Assembly: GCA_016706595.1 (NCBI GenBank)
Contig: JADJJH010000001.1
Span: 868,001-932,000 of the forward strand
Origin: Bacteroidota bacterium
GTDB lineage: Bacteria > Bacteroidota > Bacteroidia > Chitinophagales > Chitinophagaceae
DNA: 64,000 bases
Direction of reading: 5' to 3'
Below the pieces are notes generated by a model. The model made no database searches and had not been told where the DNA came from. It was given only the letters and a program-made list of their open reading frames with translations. Positions 18,455-27,891 of the stretch are shown here, piece after piece. Numbering within the stretch: position 1 is the first letter of the stretch; every line of letters starts with the position of its first letter. The position numbers and the translations under genes are program-made.

Positions 18455-18847
18455 TTAATTTTTACACTTACCATTTTCTTTGATAAGGATACGTTCGTTT
18501 TTTGAATAATTTGATTTTATGGCATCTGTAAATTGCTGTAAGCATTCAGCCGAATTCGCTGTGAAGCAATAATCTACCTCGCCTTCTCTTCCCCAATTTT
18601 TTTTGGTGAAACTCATTTTACACCCATTTTTTAAGTTAAACCCTTCTATAAGTTGCTCAAAACCGGGTATCGATTTATAATCAATTCCACTTCCAAAACT
18701 TATAAAGGAAACAACCAAGTTTTGCGTGATTGGTTTTGATTGAATTGTTGTTTGAGCAGCTTTTCGTTTCTTTTTTCGTTTACAACAATTGCCATCCAAT
18801 TGAAATAGCAAACAAAATATTGAACTGAGAATTATGATTTTCTTCAT
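18455..18847 (-). CDS. Small secreted Cys-containing protein between two M43 proteases
   Basis: 130 residues, family not recognised. A signal peptide (1-20) precedes a Cys-Cys pair and a strongly basic CCKRKKKRK stretch; the C-terminal 85 residues look like a compact alpha/beta domain (ISFGSGIDYKSIPGF, WGREGEVDYCF, LQQFTDAIKSN) with four more Cys, which could pair oxidatively. No sorting domain, so it would stay in the periplasm or be lipid-independent. It is packed at 0 nt from the upstream protease and 12 nt from the downstream one. A chaperone, inhibitor or maturation factor for the proteases is an inference from position only. Confidence 0.65.
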   Translation of the reverse strand: MKKIIILSSIFCLLFQLDGNCCKRKKKRKAAQTTIQSKPITQNLVVSFISFGSGIDYKSIPGFEQLIEGFNLKNGCKMSFTKKNWGREGEVDYCFTANSAECLQQFTDAIKSNYSKNERILIKENGKCKN

Positions 18848-20128
18848 CTACTTAATTACACTGATTGTTTTTGTGAAAGAATTTTGCGCATCCATCACAT
18901 GCACAAAATAAGTGCCTGCAGCTAATGATTGCAAATCAACATAATATCTGTTGGGCGCTTCTTTGTTAATTCCATGATTACCATCAATTATAACTTGTCC
19001 TAACGAATTCAAGATTTTAATTTTAATATCTGCCGAAAAATCTTTTTCAGATTTTAAATAAAAATGAGTGCTCACCGGATTAGGGAAAATTGAGAAAATA
19101 CTTTCTTTTGTAATTTCATGAATTGCATTTGGCCATTGGCATCCAGGTGAAGTTGTTAGTGAATTGCGTGATCCACTACTTGCCAACACTGCACGCATAC
19201 GATTTTTTTGACCTGTAGTAAACATCTTCATACAGCCATCATCCACGTAATCCATATAATTCATATACATTTCACCGCTTACACCTGCACCACAAGCACT
19301 ATTTGCATTGTGTGGAAAACTAGGACAACCATAGTTCGCTTCTTCGGCTGGTTTAGTATCTGAAACTAAATCGGTTCCGCAACTCGCGTCGCCCCATATA
19401 TGTCGGAGGTTTAAATAATGTCCAATTTCATGAGTTGCCGTTCTACCCTTATTATAGGGTGCTTGTACGTTACCCGTGTTGCCAAAATATTTGGTACCCA
19501 CCACAACCCCGTCCTGGTCGGAAGGTGAACCGGGAGGCATTGCATATCCTAATAATGATGAGGCTGATCCGCCAAATGTACATACCCAAATGTTTAAATA
19601 TTGATTCCGATCCCAAATGGTATTCTGTTTGATATAACCATCAATATCTGAGAAATCATAACTACTCTTATTATAATCAAAACGATCGATACCTGTTGTT
19701 GAATTTCCATTTGGATCGCGTTTTGCTAAGCAAAACTCTATCTCACAATCTGAAGTGTTTGCATAATAAGCATGGGATGTAGCTAATGAATCTGTATTTT
19801 TTTTGCGATAATCTTTGTTAAGAATCGCAATTTGTGAATTGATTTGTGCCACAGAAATATTGGCTCCCGAACCAATACCTTCTCCATTATGAATTACATG
19901 AACGACTACCGGAATCGTATATAAAGTAGCTCGAGTTTTCTTTGCATTGGCAAACTTCGCAATATAATCTGCTGTTTGTAACTCAATACTTTCTCGTATT
20001 TGTGCAAACTCGGGGTGAGTAGCTAACAACTGTTGAGTTACATGTTCGGTTCCACAATGGTGAATATTTTGTGCCATACTTGAGATAGCAGCAAAACTTA
20101 ATAATAAAGTAAAAATTTGTTTTATCAT
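18848..20128 (-). CDS. Secreted M43 metalloprotease paralogue with T9SS tail
   Basis: 426-residue paralogue and first gene of the operon. Signal peptide 1-20 (ending SSMAQ), the HHCGTEHV pro-region motif at 23-30, the zinc motif HEIGHYLNLRH at 233-243, a Met-turn at NYMDYV (290-295), and a type A sorting domain from about 345 (IFPNPVS) to the end (AAGTYFVHV). Cys are spaced as in other cytophagalysins. A -7 box-like TACCTTTG (minus strand, 20240-20247) lies 112 nt upstream, leaving a fairly long leader. Confidence 0.92.
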   Translation of the reverse strand: MIKQIFTLLLSFAAISSMAQNIHHCGTEHVTQQLLATHPEFAQIRESIELQTADYIAKFANAKKTRATLYTIPVVVHVIHNGEGIGSGANISVAQINSQIAILNKDYRKKNTDSLATSHAYYANTSDCEIEFCLAKRDPNGNSTTGIDRFDYNKSSYDFSDIDGYIKQNTIWDRNQYLNIWVCTFGGSASSLLGYAMPPGSPSDQDGVVVGTKYFGNTGNVQAPYNKGRTATHEIGHYLNLRHIWGDASCGTDLVSDTKPAEEANYGCPSFPHNANSACGAGVSGEMYMNYMDYVDDGCMKMFTTGQKNRMRAVLASSGSRNSLTTSPGCQWPNAIHEITKESIFSIFPNPVSTHFYLKSEKDFSADIKIKILNSLGQVIIDGNHGINKEAPNRYYVDLQSLAAGTYFVHVMDAQNSFTKTISVIK

Positions 20129-20323
20129 GTGTTTTTAATAATTGAATTTCATTAGTTACATGGCATTCGGCGTTTAAAATTTCTCACAACTTTGTCAAGA
20201 AACTACACGCCTCAATTCATGTTATAATTTAAAGCTCCACAAAGGTAACCCAATTTATTAATTTTTATTTAGTGTTTGGATGGCTCATTTCGCTAACATT
20301 TTGTGTTTACCTTTACCGGCAAA

Positions 20324-21538
20324 ATGAAGACTTTCGAGATACCCGATTTTTACAAAAGCCCGCTCATAGCCGCTATTAAGCGAAACCGTAAGCTTGAGGA
20401 TAAATTAAAAAAGGATTTCACGGCGACCAAACTGGATTTTGGTCCGATAGAAATCCATCTAGCTCGGCATTTTGGGTTTTGCTATGGTGTTGAAAATGCG
20501 ATAGAAATTGCGTTTAGAACGGTAAATGAGAACCCAGGGAAACGTATTTTTTTATTGAGTGAAATGATACATAATCCTCAAGTAAATGCTGATTTACAAG
20601 AACATGGTGTGCGCTTTATCATGGATACAAAAGGAAAACACTTTATATCATGGGATGAACTAAGAAGTGATGATATCGTCATTATTCCCGCTTTTGGAAC
20701 TACCCTAGCCACAGAAGAAAAATTAGTTAGCTTAGGCATAGACCCTGTAAAATATAATACAACTTGTCCGTTTGTTGAAAAAGTTTGGAACCGATCTGAA
20801 CAAATTGGTAAAAAAGATTACACTATAATCATACATGGCAAACCGGATCATGAAGAAACTAGAGCCACCTTCTCGCATAGTAATTTACATGCGTCTTCTT
20901 TAGTCATAAAAGATATAGATGAAGCGCGTAAACTTGAAAAGTATTTGCTTGGTGACTCAGATCCTCAACTATTTTATCAAGAATTTAAAGGACAATATTC
21001 AGAAGGATTTGATATTGAAAAAGACCTTCAACGAATTGGTGTGGTAAATCAAACTACCATGTTAGCCAGCGATACACAAGCTATTGCTGATTACCTAAAA
21101 AATATCATCAGTCAAAAGGGGGCTGATACATTTGCCGATACACGGGATACTTTATGTTATGCAACTAACGACAATCAAAGTGCAGTAAGTGGTATGTTGC
21201 TCGAAGAGGCCGATTTGGCAATTGTGGTAGGAGGATATAATAGTTCAAACACATCCCATTTAGTGGAATTATGCGAACAGAAACTACCGACCTATTATAT
21301 CGAAAATGAGAGTAAATTAATTTCAGATCAACGGATACTACATTTTGAAATGCATCATCAGCATGAAATTGAAACGAATCATTATCTACCAAAAAAGTCG
21401 AAAATAAAAATACTTATGACCTCTGGTGCTTCTTGTCCGGATGCCATTGTAGAAGCCGTTATTTACAAATTGCTTAGTTTTTTTCCGGAGGCTAAAAGTA
21501 TTAAAGACGTGACTTCAACAATTGAACAAAATAAGTAA
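20324..21538 (+). CDS. ispH: 4-hydroxy-3-methylbut-2-enyl diphosphate reductase, long form
   Basis: Last enzyme of the MEP isoprenoid pathway, a 4Fe-4S (or 3Fe-4S) protein making IPP and DMAPP. The three cluster cysteines are C53 (GFCYGVE), C148 (NTTCPFVEK) and C371 (SGASCPD). At 404 aa it belongs to the long clade with an N-terminal extension and insertions, versus about 310 aa in E. coli. The ATG at 20324 is preferred; a GTG at 20303 would add seven residues. It converges on cmk with a 1-nt gap. Confidence 0.93.
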   Translation: MKTFEIPDFYKSPLIAAIKRNRKLEDKLKKDFTATKLDFGPIEIHLARHFGFCYGVENAIEIAFRTVNENPGKRIFLLSEMIHNPQVNADLQEHGVRFIMDTKGKHFISWDELRSDDIVIIPAFGTTLATEEKLVSLGIDPVKYNTTCPFVEKVWNRSEQIGKKDYTIIIHGKPDHEETRATFSHSNLHASSLVIKDIDEARKLEKYLLGDSDPQLFYQEFKGQYSEGFDIEKDLQRIGVVNQTTMLASDTQAIADYLKNIISQKGADTFADTRDTLCYATNDNQSAVSGMLLEEADLAIVVGGYNSSNTSHLVELCEQKLPTYYIENESKLISDQRILHFEMHHQHEIETNHYLPKKSKIKILMTSGASCPDAIVEAVIYKLLSFFPEAKSIKDVTSTIEQNK

Positions 21539-21539
21539 A

Positions 21540-22202
21540 TCATTTTTCTATTCTTTCTTTCGCCCATGCTAATGCCATCTGCAATTGTTCATCCATACTT
21601 AATAAACTATTATCAAGCACAAGGGCATCTTTTGCTTTTTTAAGTGGACTCACCTCTCGGGTTGAATCGATATGATCGCGATGTTTTAAATTTTCGGCGA
21701 CTTCATCCATTGTTATATCCGGTGATTGTAATTTCATCTCATCAAACCGTCGCATCGTGCGAACCTCTTCATCGGCATACACATAAATCTTTAACTCGGC
21801 TCGAGGAAAAACCGTGGTGCCAATATCTCGTCCATCCATAACTAAACCTTTTTGTAAACCCATGGCTTGTTGCTGGGCTACGGCAAATTTGCGGACTTCC
21901 TTTAAAGCCGACACTTCACTTACCAAATTCGAAATGGCCATACTGCGAATTAAGGATTCGACAATGACACCGTTTAATGAAATCTTGTTATCAATAAATC
22001 CCAAGGTAATTTGTTCAAGTGCTTTCTCAATGGCAGTATGATTGGCTAAATCGATAGTGTGATCTAAAAAATATAAAGTGATCGCTCGGTACATCGCACC
22101 ACTATCAACATAAGTATAATTCAAGGTTTCAGCCAATTGGCGCGCCAAAGTACTTTTGCCTGTTGATGAAAATCCGTCTATGGCAATTACAATTTTATTC
22201 AT
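21540..22202 (-). CDS. cmk: Cytidylate kinase
   Basis: Phosphorylates CMP and dCMP (220 aa). P-loop GFSSTGKST at 10-18, the YVDSGAMYRA segment, DGRDIGTTVFP and the lid RRFDEM region all match. ATG 22202 was chosen because it starts the MNKIVIAIDG strand; an in-frame start at 22256 would add 18 residues. In many bacteria cmk neighbours ispH or rpsA; here it converges with ispH, and no rpsA is adjacent. Confidence 0.95.
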   Translation of the reverse strand: MNKIVIAIDGFSSTGKSTLARQLAETLNYTYVDSGAMYRAITLYFLDHTIDLANHTAIEKALEQITLGFIDNKISLNGVIVESLIRSMAISNLVSEVSALKEVRKFAVAQQQAMGLQKGLVMDGRDIGTTVFPRAELKIYVYADEEVRTMRRFDEMKLQSPDITMDEVAENLKHRDHIDSTREVSPLKKAKDALVLDNSLLSMDEQLQMALAWAKERIEK

Positions 22203-22277
22203 GGATTGCAAAGAACGAAAATTTCTTAATAAGTTTCTAATCATGGGCATAAGCAATTGTTTATTTAATTATGCCAC

Positions 22278-22285
22278 TATATTTG
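22278..22285 (+). promoter_or_regulatory. Promoter of the DoxX-like gene: ATTG-N18-TATATTTG
   Basis: The -7 box TATATTFG-type match (TATATTTG) is preceded 18 nt upstream by ATTG (22256-22259), close to the TTTG -33 element. The ATG follows 16 nt later. Confidence 0.5.
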
Positions 22286-22301
22286 TTGAAAATCAAAATT
22301 C

Positions 22302-23543
22302 ATGTCGCAACAAAACAAAGCACTTAGCGTTACACTTACTATTATTAGAGTATTTGTAGGCATTTTATTTATTTTTTCAGGCTTAATAAAAGCCAATGAC
22401 CCTTCGGGATTAGCCTATAAAATGGGCGAGTTTTTTGAAATTTGGGCACGAGAAGGCTACATGCCTTCACTGATGAATTGGATGAATGGCTATTCATTGG
22501 CTTTTTCCATTGCGATGATTACCTTCGAAATTATTGCCGGTGTAGCTTTAATCATTGGATATCGATTTAAATTGTTTTCGTATTTAATTCTTTTGCTGAC
22601 CATATTTTTCACCTTCTTAACCGGATATGCAAATTTTAGCGGAAAAGTAAAAGAATGCGGATGTTTTGGCGATTGTATCAAATTACAAGCGAATGAGTCC
22701 TTTATGAAAGATTTGATTTTACTTGCTTTGATTTTAATTCTAGTATTCTTTAGAAAAAAAATTACGCAAGCTTTTTCAAATTCTATCGCAACGGCAGTAA
22801 TGATTATTACCTTAGTAGTGACACTTTGGATGCAGTTTTATGTTTTGAAGCATTTACCATTTAAAGATTGTTTAGCCTATAAAGTAGGTAATAATTTATA
22901 CAAAGAAATGACGCCTGGCGCAGATTTTGTAGAAGCTGAATATAAAAGTGTGCTGACTTATAAAAATAAAAAGACCGGCGAACTGAAAGATTTTGATGCC
23001 AATAATATTCCTTGGCAAGATACTTTGAACTGGGAATTTGCCGATACAAAAAACACCATGGTAAAACCGGCACAAAATGAACCCCCAATCAAAGATTTTG
23101 TAATTGGCGACTATGATGGTAATGATGTAACAAAGAATATTGTACAATATCCCGGTTTTGTATTTGTGGTGTTCATTAAATTAGTGGATGAAGCTAATAC
23201 GCAGAATATAGATGCCTTGCGCTCACTAGTTGAAGATTGTAAAAAAGCCGGTATCCCCATTATAGCGATTAGTGCTTCCAATGATATCGAAACTAAGAAA
23301 TTCAATGAGCAACATAAATTAAATATTGATTTTTATACCGTAGATGGTACAGTGGCTAAAACGGCTATGCGAACAAATCCGGGTGTGATGTTATTGAATG
23401 CAGGCAATGTAATGGGTAAATGGAGTTATGCTGATTATCCTAATTTAGCAAAACTTCAGTTGAATGTCAGTGGAGCACAAGCACCTTTGTTTGCCCCTGC
23501 TGTTGTTGAACCGGTAACCACGGATTCGGTTCAAGGTAACTAG
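22302..23543 (+). CDS. DoxX/MauE-like membrane domain fused to thioredoxin-like domain
   Basis: 413-residue protein of the BT_3928 type known across Bacteroidota. The N-terminal half has four or five transmembrane helices (about 10-28, 65-88, 92-112, 135-150, 160-180) and a Cys cluster C119/C121/C125 (ECGCFGDC) at a helix end, as in MauE/DoxX proteins. The C-terminal half (about 250-400) resembles an AhpC-TSA/thioredoxin fold without an obvious CxxC, ending in a short tail after VMLLNAGNVMGKW. A role in quinone-linked thiol redox at the membrane is inferred from the domains only. Confidence 0.78.
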   Translation: MSQQNKALSVTLTIIRVFVGILFIFSGLIKANDPSGLAYKMGEFFEIWAREGYMPSLMNWMNGYSLAFSIAMITFEIIAGVALIIGYRFKLFSYLILLLTIFFTFLTGYANFSGKVKECGCFGDCIKLQANESFMKDLILLALILILVFFRKKITQAFSNSIATAVMIITLVVTLWMQFYVLKHLPFKDCLAYKVGNNLYKEMTPGADFVEAEYKSVLTYKNKKTGELKDFDANNIPWQDTLNWEFADTKNTMVKPAQNEPPIKDFVIGDYDGNDVTKNIVQYPGFVFVVFIKLVDEANTQNIDALRSLVEDCKKAGIPIIAISASNDIETKKFNEQHKLNIDFYTVDGTVAKTAMRTNPGVMLLNAGNVMGKWSYADYPNLAKLQLNVSGAQAPLFAPAVVEPVTTDSVQGN

Positions 23544-23576
23544 TTTTTGTTTTGCATAATCTTCTAGGGCAGCACT

Positions 23577-23657
23577 AAAAAGCTCACAGGCGAGGCATTC
23601 GAATTTTGCAATTCCAATAGCTATCGGAAGCGTTTACTTATGTAAATAAAGGCTTTT
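23577..23657. repeat. GATAGCTATC-family dispersed element, copy 1
   Basis: AAAAGC (23577-23582) and GCTTTT (23652-23657) bracket an interior running from GGCGAGGC to AATAAAGG. The interior aligns, as reverse complement, with 57298-57362: shared stretches include ATAGCTATCGGAAGCGTT and AATAAAGG. It sits just after the DoxX-like gene. Confidence 0.6.
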
Positions 23658-23739
23658 TAAAAATTGAATAACGAAGCATCAGAGTTTTTTTGAGATGCCT
23701 TCAATAGAAAAGTATAGATTCGCATAAAGCCAATTATAA

Positions 23740-24798
23740 GTGTTTCAGTTTTTAGTAAAGAAAATAATCAATAGCTTTTTCGTTTTATTCGGCGTTATCG
23801 CCATCGTATTTTTTTTATTTTTTGTGATACTTCCTGCCGACCCGGCACGACTCACCATGGGTCAACGAAGCGATGCAAAATCATTAGCCAATATTCGAAA
23901 AGAATTATATCTCGACAAACCCCTACCCTTACAATTTGCATTATACCTTAATGACCTTTCACCATTTTCTATTTATGAACATAGTGATGAGAACGAAGTG
24001 AAATATAATTATCGAACCTTATTTTTAGTAAGTGACAGTAAGGCATTGGTAATTAAAGCACCTTACTTACGACGATCGTACCAAAGTAAACAAGAAGTAA
24101 ATTCATTGTTACTCGATGCCTTTCCCGGAACCTTCATTTTAGCTAGTCTTTCGATTTTAATTGCCACTTTTTTTGGCATTTTATTAGGAACCATTGCAGC
24201 CGTAAAACAAAATACCTGGCTTGATACCGGTGCGATATTTACGAGCATATTAGGTATTTCGGCACCCTCATTTTTTGCAGGAATTTTAATGGCTTATGTA
24301 TTTGGATTTTTATTAAAGGATTATACCGGACTCAGTATTATCTCGCCCATGTGGGATTATCAACCTTATGAAAAACCACATTTTATTGCCAAAAGTCTCA
24401 TTCTTCCTGTGCTCACTTTATCTATTCGACCATTAGCTATAATTGTTCAAATCACCAGAAGTTCTATGCTCGATGTTTTACATCAAGATTATATTCGCAC
24501 GGCTATTGCTAAAGGTTTAAGTAAACGAACTATGCTTTGGAAACATGCACTTCGCAATGCATTGAATCCGGTAATTACTTCCATTTCAGGATGGTTTGCT
24601 GAATTATTAGCCGGTTCATTTTTCATCGAATACATTTTTGGATGGAAAGGGATTGGTAAAGTAACTGTTGATGCATTAAACAAATTCGACTTTCCTGTAG
24701 TGATGGGTTCGGTACTTTTTACTGCTTTATTATTCATCATCATTAATATCGTAGTTGATGTTTTGTATTCGATTATTGATCCAAGAATAAAATCCTAA
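23740..24798 (+). CDS. Dipeptide-type ABC transporter permease (DppB/OppB family)
   Basis: Inner-membrane permease (352 aa). The N-terminus (FQFLVKKIINSFFVLFGVIAIVFF) has the family's first helix and the DPARLTMGQ segment. Transmembrane helices lie at about 130-155, 165-190, 215-230, 285-300 and 325-345. The cytoplasmic EAA-like loop DYIRTAIAKGLSKRTMLWKHALRNAL contacts the ATPase. The start is GTG. An insert around 75-125 is longer than in DppB. No DppC, ATPase or binding protein is adjacent, so partners must be elsewhere. Confidence 0.9.
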   Translation: MFQFLVKKIINSFFVLFGVIAIVFFLFFVILPADPARLTMGQRSDAKSLANIRKELYLDKPLPLQFALYLNDLSPFSIYEHSDENEVKYNYRTLFLVSDSKALVIKAPYLRRSYQSKQEVNSLLLDAFPGTFILASLSILIATFFGILLGTIAAVKQNTWLDTGAIFTSILGISAPSFFAGILMAYVFGFLLKDYTGLSIISPMWDYQPYEKPHFIAKSLILPVLTLSIRPLAIIVQITRSSMLDVLHQDYIRTAIAKGLSKRTMLWKHALRNALNPVITSISGWFAELLAGSFFIEYIFGWKGIGKVTVDALNKFDFPVVMGSVLFTALLFIIINIVVDVLYSIIDPRIKS

Positions 24799-24874
24799 GT
24801 TGTTATTTTAAATTGCTAACCTAGGTTAATTCATTTTACAAACCTGCTGAATACCTTTATCGAAATTTTTGATT

Positions 24875-27241
24875 ATGAAAATTCTTTATAAAATATTCCT
24901 TCTTTGCTTTTGTGTAATACAAGCCAATGGGCAAAACAATTATACTCAAATACTAAAAGGCAGTATTATCGATAAAGATGTAAAGTATCCCTTAATTGGC
25001 GCCACGGTAAAAGTATATCGTGAACAGCAATTGATTGCCGGTGGCAAGAGCAATGAATTTGGCGAATACAAAATTGATAGTCTGCCCTTACAACGTTACA
25101 CTATTGTATGCACCTACGTTGGCTATTCAGAAAGAACCATTGAAAATGTTGAATTGAATTCGGGTAAAGAAACTCAACTAAATATTGAGCTAAGTACCTC
25201 ATCAACCAAAATGAAGGCCGTTGTCGTTCAAAATAAAAAAGGAAGTATCAACAATGAGATGGCGAATATTAGTGCACGAAATTTTAATCCTGAAGCTGCC
25301 AGTAGATATGTGGCTTCACGCGATGATATAGCTCGTATGGCAACCAATTTTGCGGGTGTTAGAGGCAGTGATGACTCACGAAATGATATTGTCATTCGTG
25401 GCAATTCGCCTAATGGCGTGTTGTGGCGTGTTGAAGGATTAGACATTTCGAATCCTAATCATTTTGCTTCGTTTGGTACTACCGGCGGACCGGTTAATAT
25501 CATCAATAATAAATTGTTGGGAAATTCAGATTTTATGACCGGCGCTTTCCCGGCAGATTATGGAAATGGAATTTCGGGTGTTTTTGATTTAAAACTTCGA
25601 AACGGAAATAAAGACAAACACGAGTTTACTGCACAAATTGGGATTCTGGGTTTAGAGGCTACCGCCGAAGGACCGATTCATCGGAAAAGTGGAGCATCGT
25701 ATACATTTAGTTATCGTTACGCAACACTTGCCATCATGAATAAATTCGGAATCAATTTCGGTGCCGATGGAAATCCTTCTTATCAAGATGTGAACTTTAA
25801 ACTCAATTTTCCAATTAAAAAGATAGGTAACTTTTCGTTGTTTGGCATTGGCGGCAAAAGCGATATTTCGATTTATGATAATGGAGATGATAGCAGTAAA
25901 TGGACTTATGGACGAGCCGGAAGAGATATTCATTTTGGTTCAAGATTAGGTGTAGTAGGTGCTGCAATGCAACAAAATATTGGAAAAATTTTTTATCATA
26001 AACTCACGTTGGGAACTAACTTAAGTAAATCGTATTCGCGATATGATACAGTTGGCAATGATAATATAAGCAGAGGAGCAACCTATCGAAATCAATTTAT
26101 TGTCAATAAGTTGATGTTGAATTACATCGCTACGGCCAGAATTACACATCAACAAACTGTAAAAGCCGGATTTACCTTAACCGGTATGGATTTGAATTTG
26201 GTTGATAGCAATTATTATCCCGACCAGCAGATTTGGTATAATGAAGCAGAATTTCGAGATCAAACTTCTATGGTGCAGGCATTTGCTGCTTGGCAATTTA
26301 AGCCGAACGAATCGTTGAAAATAAATGCAGGGATTCATTATCTCAGATTCATCCTAAATCAAAGTCAATCAATTGAACCGCGTGCAGGTATTTCATGGAA
26401 TGTCCATCCTAAATTGCAATTGAATGCAGGTTATGGTTTGCATAGTAATTTACAACCGTATTATATCTATTTTTTACAACAACCCGATGGCTCCGGAAAT
26501 AATTATCAACCTAACCTACAAACCGGCTTAAGTAAATCGCATCATTTTATAATCGGTGGCGATTATACCCTCAACCCAACGATGCATATTAAAGTAGAAA
26601 CGTATTATCAGCATTTATTTAATTTACCACAAGAGGTAAAAGGCTCGGCTTATAGTTCATTAAACCAAGGAGCAAGTTTTAATTTTACCTTTCCTGATCC
26701 ATTAAATAATAAAGGCAAAGGATACAATGCCGGTGTCGATATCACTTTAGAAAAGTTTTTTAGCAAGTATTTTTATTATTTGATTACCACGTCTATTTAT
26801 ACCAGCAAATACAAATCGAGTGACAACGTTTGGCGAAATACCGATTTTAATGGGGCTTACAATTTAAATGTGTTAGCCGGAAAAGAATTTACCCTTGGCA
26901 AAGCAAAAACTACTCGATTGGTTGGTGGCTTTAAATTTAATTTGAGTGGTGGAAAATGGTATACTCCTATAGATAGTGCTTTGAGTGCGCAAAAAAAGCA
27001 ATATGAAGGAATTGATGCTGAAACCAATACATTACAGTTTGCCCCCTACCATCGATTAGATATTCGAGTAGGTTTTAAGGTAAATCGAAAACGTTATCAT
27101 CACCAATTTTCGTTAGACTTGATTAATGTGTACAATCAAAAAAATACTTTGGGTTTGAGTTATATACCAAAAACAGGTGAAGTAGTAAAAGAAAGTAATT
27201 TAGGTTTTTTGCCTTTGTTTAATTGGTTGGTGGTGTTTTAA
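24875..27241 (+). CDS. TonB-dependent receptor with carboxypeptidase-like N-terminus
   Basis: Outer-membrane beta-barrel (788 aa). Signal peptide about 1-20, then a CarboxypepD_reg-like domain (about 27-105: GSIIDKDVKYPLIGATVKV, SNEFGEYKIDSLP). A plug domain includes FAGVRGSDDSRNDIVIRGN and VEGLDISNPNHFA, followed by a barrel ending in an aromatic residue (NWLVVF). The ATG is preferred to a TTG two codons before. No SusD-like gene follows, so it is not a SusCD polysaccharide locus; the substrate is unknown. Confidence 0.9.
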   Translation: MKILYKIFLLCFCVIQANGQNNYTQILKGSIIDKDVKYPLIGATVKVYREQQLIAGGKSNEFGEYKIDSLPLQRYTIVCTYVGYSERTIENVELNSGKETQLNIELSTSSTKMKAVVVQNKKGSINNEMANISARNFNPEAASRYVASRDDIARMATNFAGVRGSDDSRNDIVIRGNSPNGVLWRVEGLDISNPNHFASFGTTGGPVNIINNKLLGNSDFMTGAFPADYGNGISGVFDLKLRNGNKDKHEFTAQIGILGLEATAEGPIHRKSGASYTFSYRYATLAIMNKFGINFGADGNPSYQDVNFKLNFPIKKIGNFSLFGIGGKSDISIYDNGDDSSKWTYGRAGRDIHFGSRLGVVGAAMQQNIGKIFYHKLTLGTNLSKSYSRYDTVGNDNISRGATYRNQFIVNKLMLNYIATARITHQQTVKAGFTLTGMDLNLVDSNYYPDQQIWYNEAEFRDQTSMVQAFAAWQFKPNESLKINAGIHYLRFILNQSQSIEPRAGISWNVHPKLQLNAGYGLHSNLQPYYIYFLQQPDGSGNNYQPNLQTGLSKSHHFIIGGDYTLNPTMHIKVETYYQHLFNLPQEVKGSAYSSLNQGASFNFTFPDPLNNKGKGYNAGVDITLEKFFSKYFYYLITTSIYTSKYKSSDNVWRNTDFNGAYNLNVLAGKEFTLGKAKTTRLVGGFKFNLSGGKWYTPIDSALSAQKKQYEGIDAETNTLQFAPYHRLDIRVGFKVNRKRYHHQFSLDLINVYNQKNTLGLSYIPKTGEVVKESNLGFLPLFNWLVVF

Positions 27242-27384
27242 GGTTGCCTACTTTACCAATTAACTATTAAATTTCTTTAAGGGTTTATTGACAAAGGTGA
27301 GAATAATCCTAGTCGGGGCATAACTTTCACAAAAAAACAAGACTTCACTGTAGATTAGTTGAAGAGTTATTGCTAATTGTCATT

Positions 27385-27392
27385 TACTTTTG
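27385..27392 (+). promoter_or_regulatory. -7 box (TACTTTTG) for the bacilliredoxin gene
   Basis: TAnnTTTG match 13 nt before the ATG at 27406. It overlaps the ORF extension upstream of that ATG, supporting 27406 as the start. Confidence 0.45.
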
Positions 27393-27405
27393 CGCAAAAA
27401 AAAAT

Positions 27406-27819
27406 ATGTATCCAGCAGAACTTGTGATGCCTATGAAGGCCGAACTTACCCAAAGAGGATTTGAAGATTTAAATACACCAGAATTGGTTGACGCAGCAAT
27501 GCAAAAACCGGGAACTACCCTATTAATGCTAAATTCAGTTTGTGGCTGTAGCGCAGGAACCGCTCGTCCGGGCGTGTTAATGGCAGTGCAAAATGCAACA
27601 AAAGCCCCAAGTAACTTAGCCACCTCTTTTGCAGGTTTTGATACGGAAGCCGTTCAACAAGCAAGAACCTATTTAATGCCTTATCCACCCTCTTCACCAT
27701 GTATTGCTTTATTAAAAGATGGACAATTAGTGCACATGATAGAGCGACATATGATTGAAGGGCGACCGGCACAAATGATTGCAGCAAATTTAATTGATGC
27801 ATTTAATAAACACTGCTAA
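27406..27819 (+). CDS. BrxA/BrxB family bacilliredoxin
   Basis: 137-residue DUF1094 protein with a thioredoxin-like fold and the CGC motif (C46 and C48 in SVCGCSAGTARPG), as in YphP/YqiW. In Bacillus these remove bacillithiol from mixed disulfides. In this phylum the thiol cofactor may be bacillithiol too, since many Bacteroidota encode its pathway, but the window has no such genes. The start MYPAELVMPM is conserved in the family and lies just after a -7 box. Confidence 0.93.
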   Translation: MYPAELVMPMKAELTQRGFEDLNTPELVDAAMQKPGTTLLMLNSVCGCSAGTARPGVLMAVQNATKAPSNLATSFAGFDTEAVQQARTYLMPYPPSSPCIALLKDGQLVHMIERHMIEGRPAQMIAANLIDAFNKHC

Positions 27820-27891
27820 ACAGTTAGATATCAATACTTAAAAATTTAATTTAATAAGCCTTTTTAGTTATACAGAGGCAAGATAAACGCT

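Noticed and set aside
24875..27241. SusC-type nutrient uptake locus
   Set aside because: Neither TonB receptor has a SusD-like partner or a glycan-degrading gene beside it.
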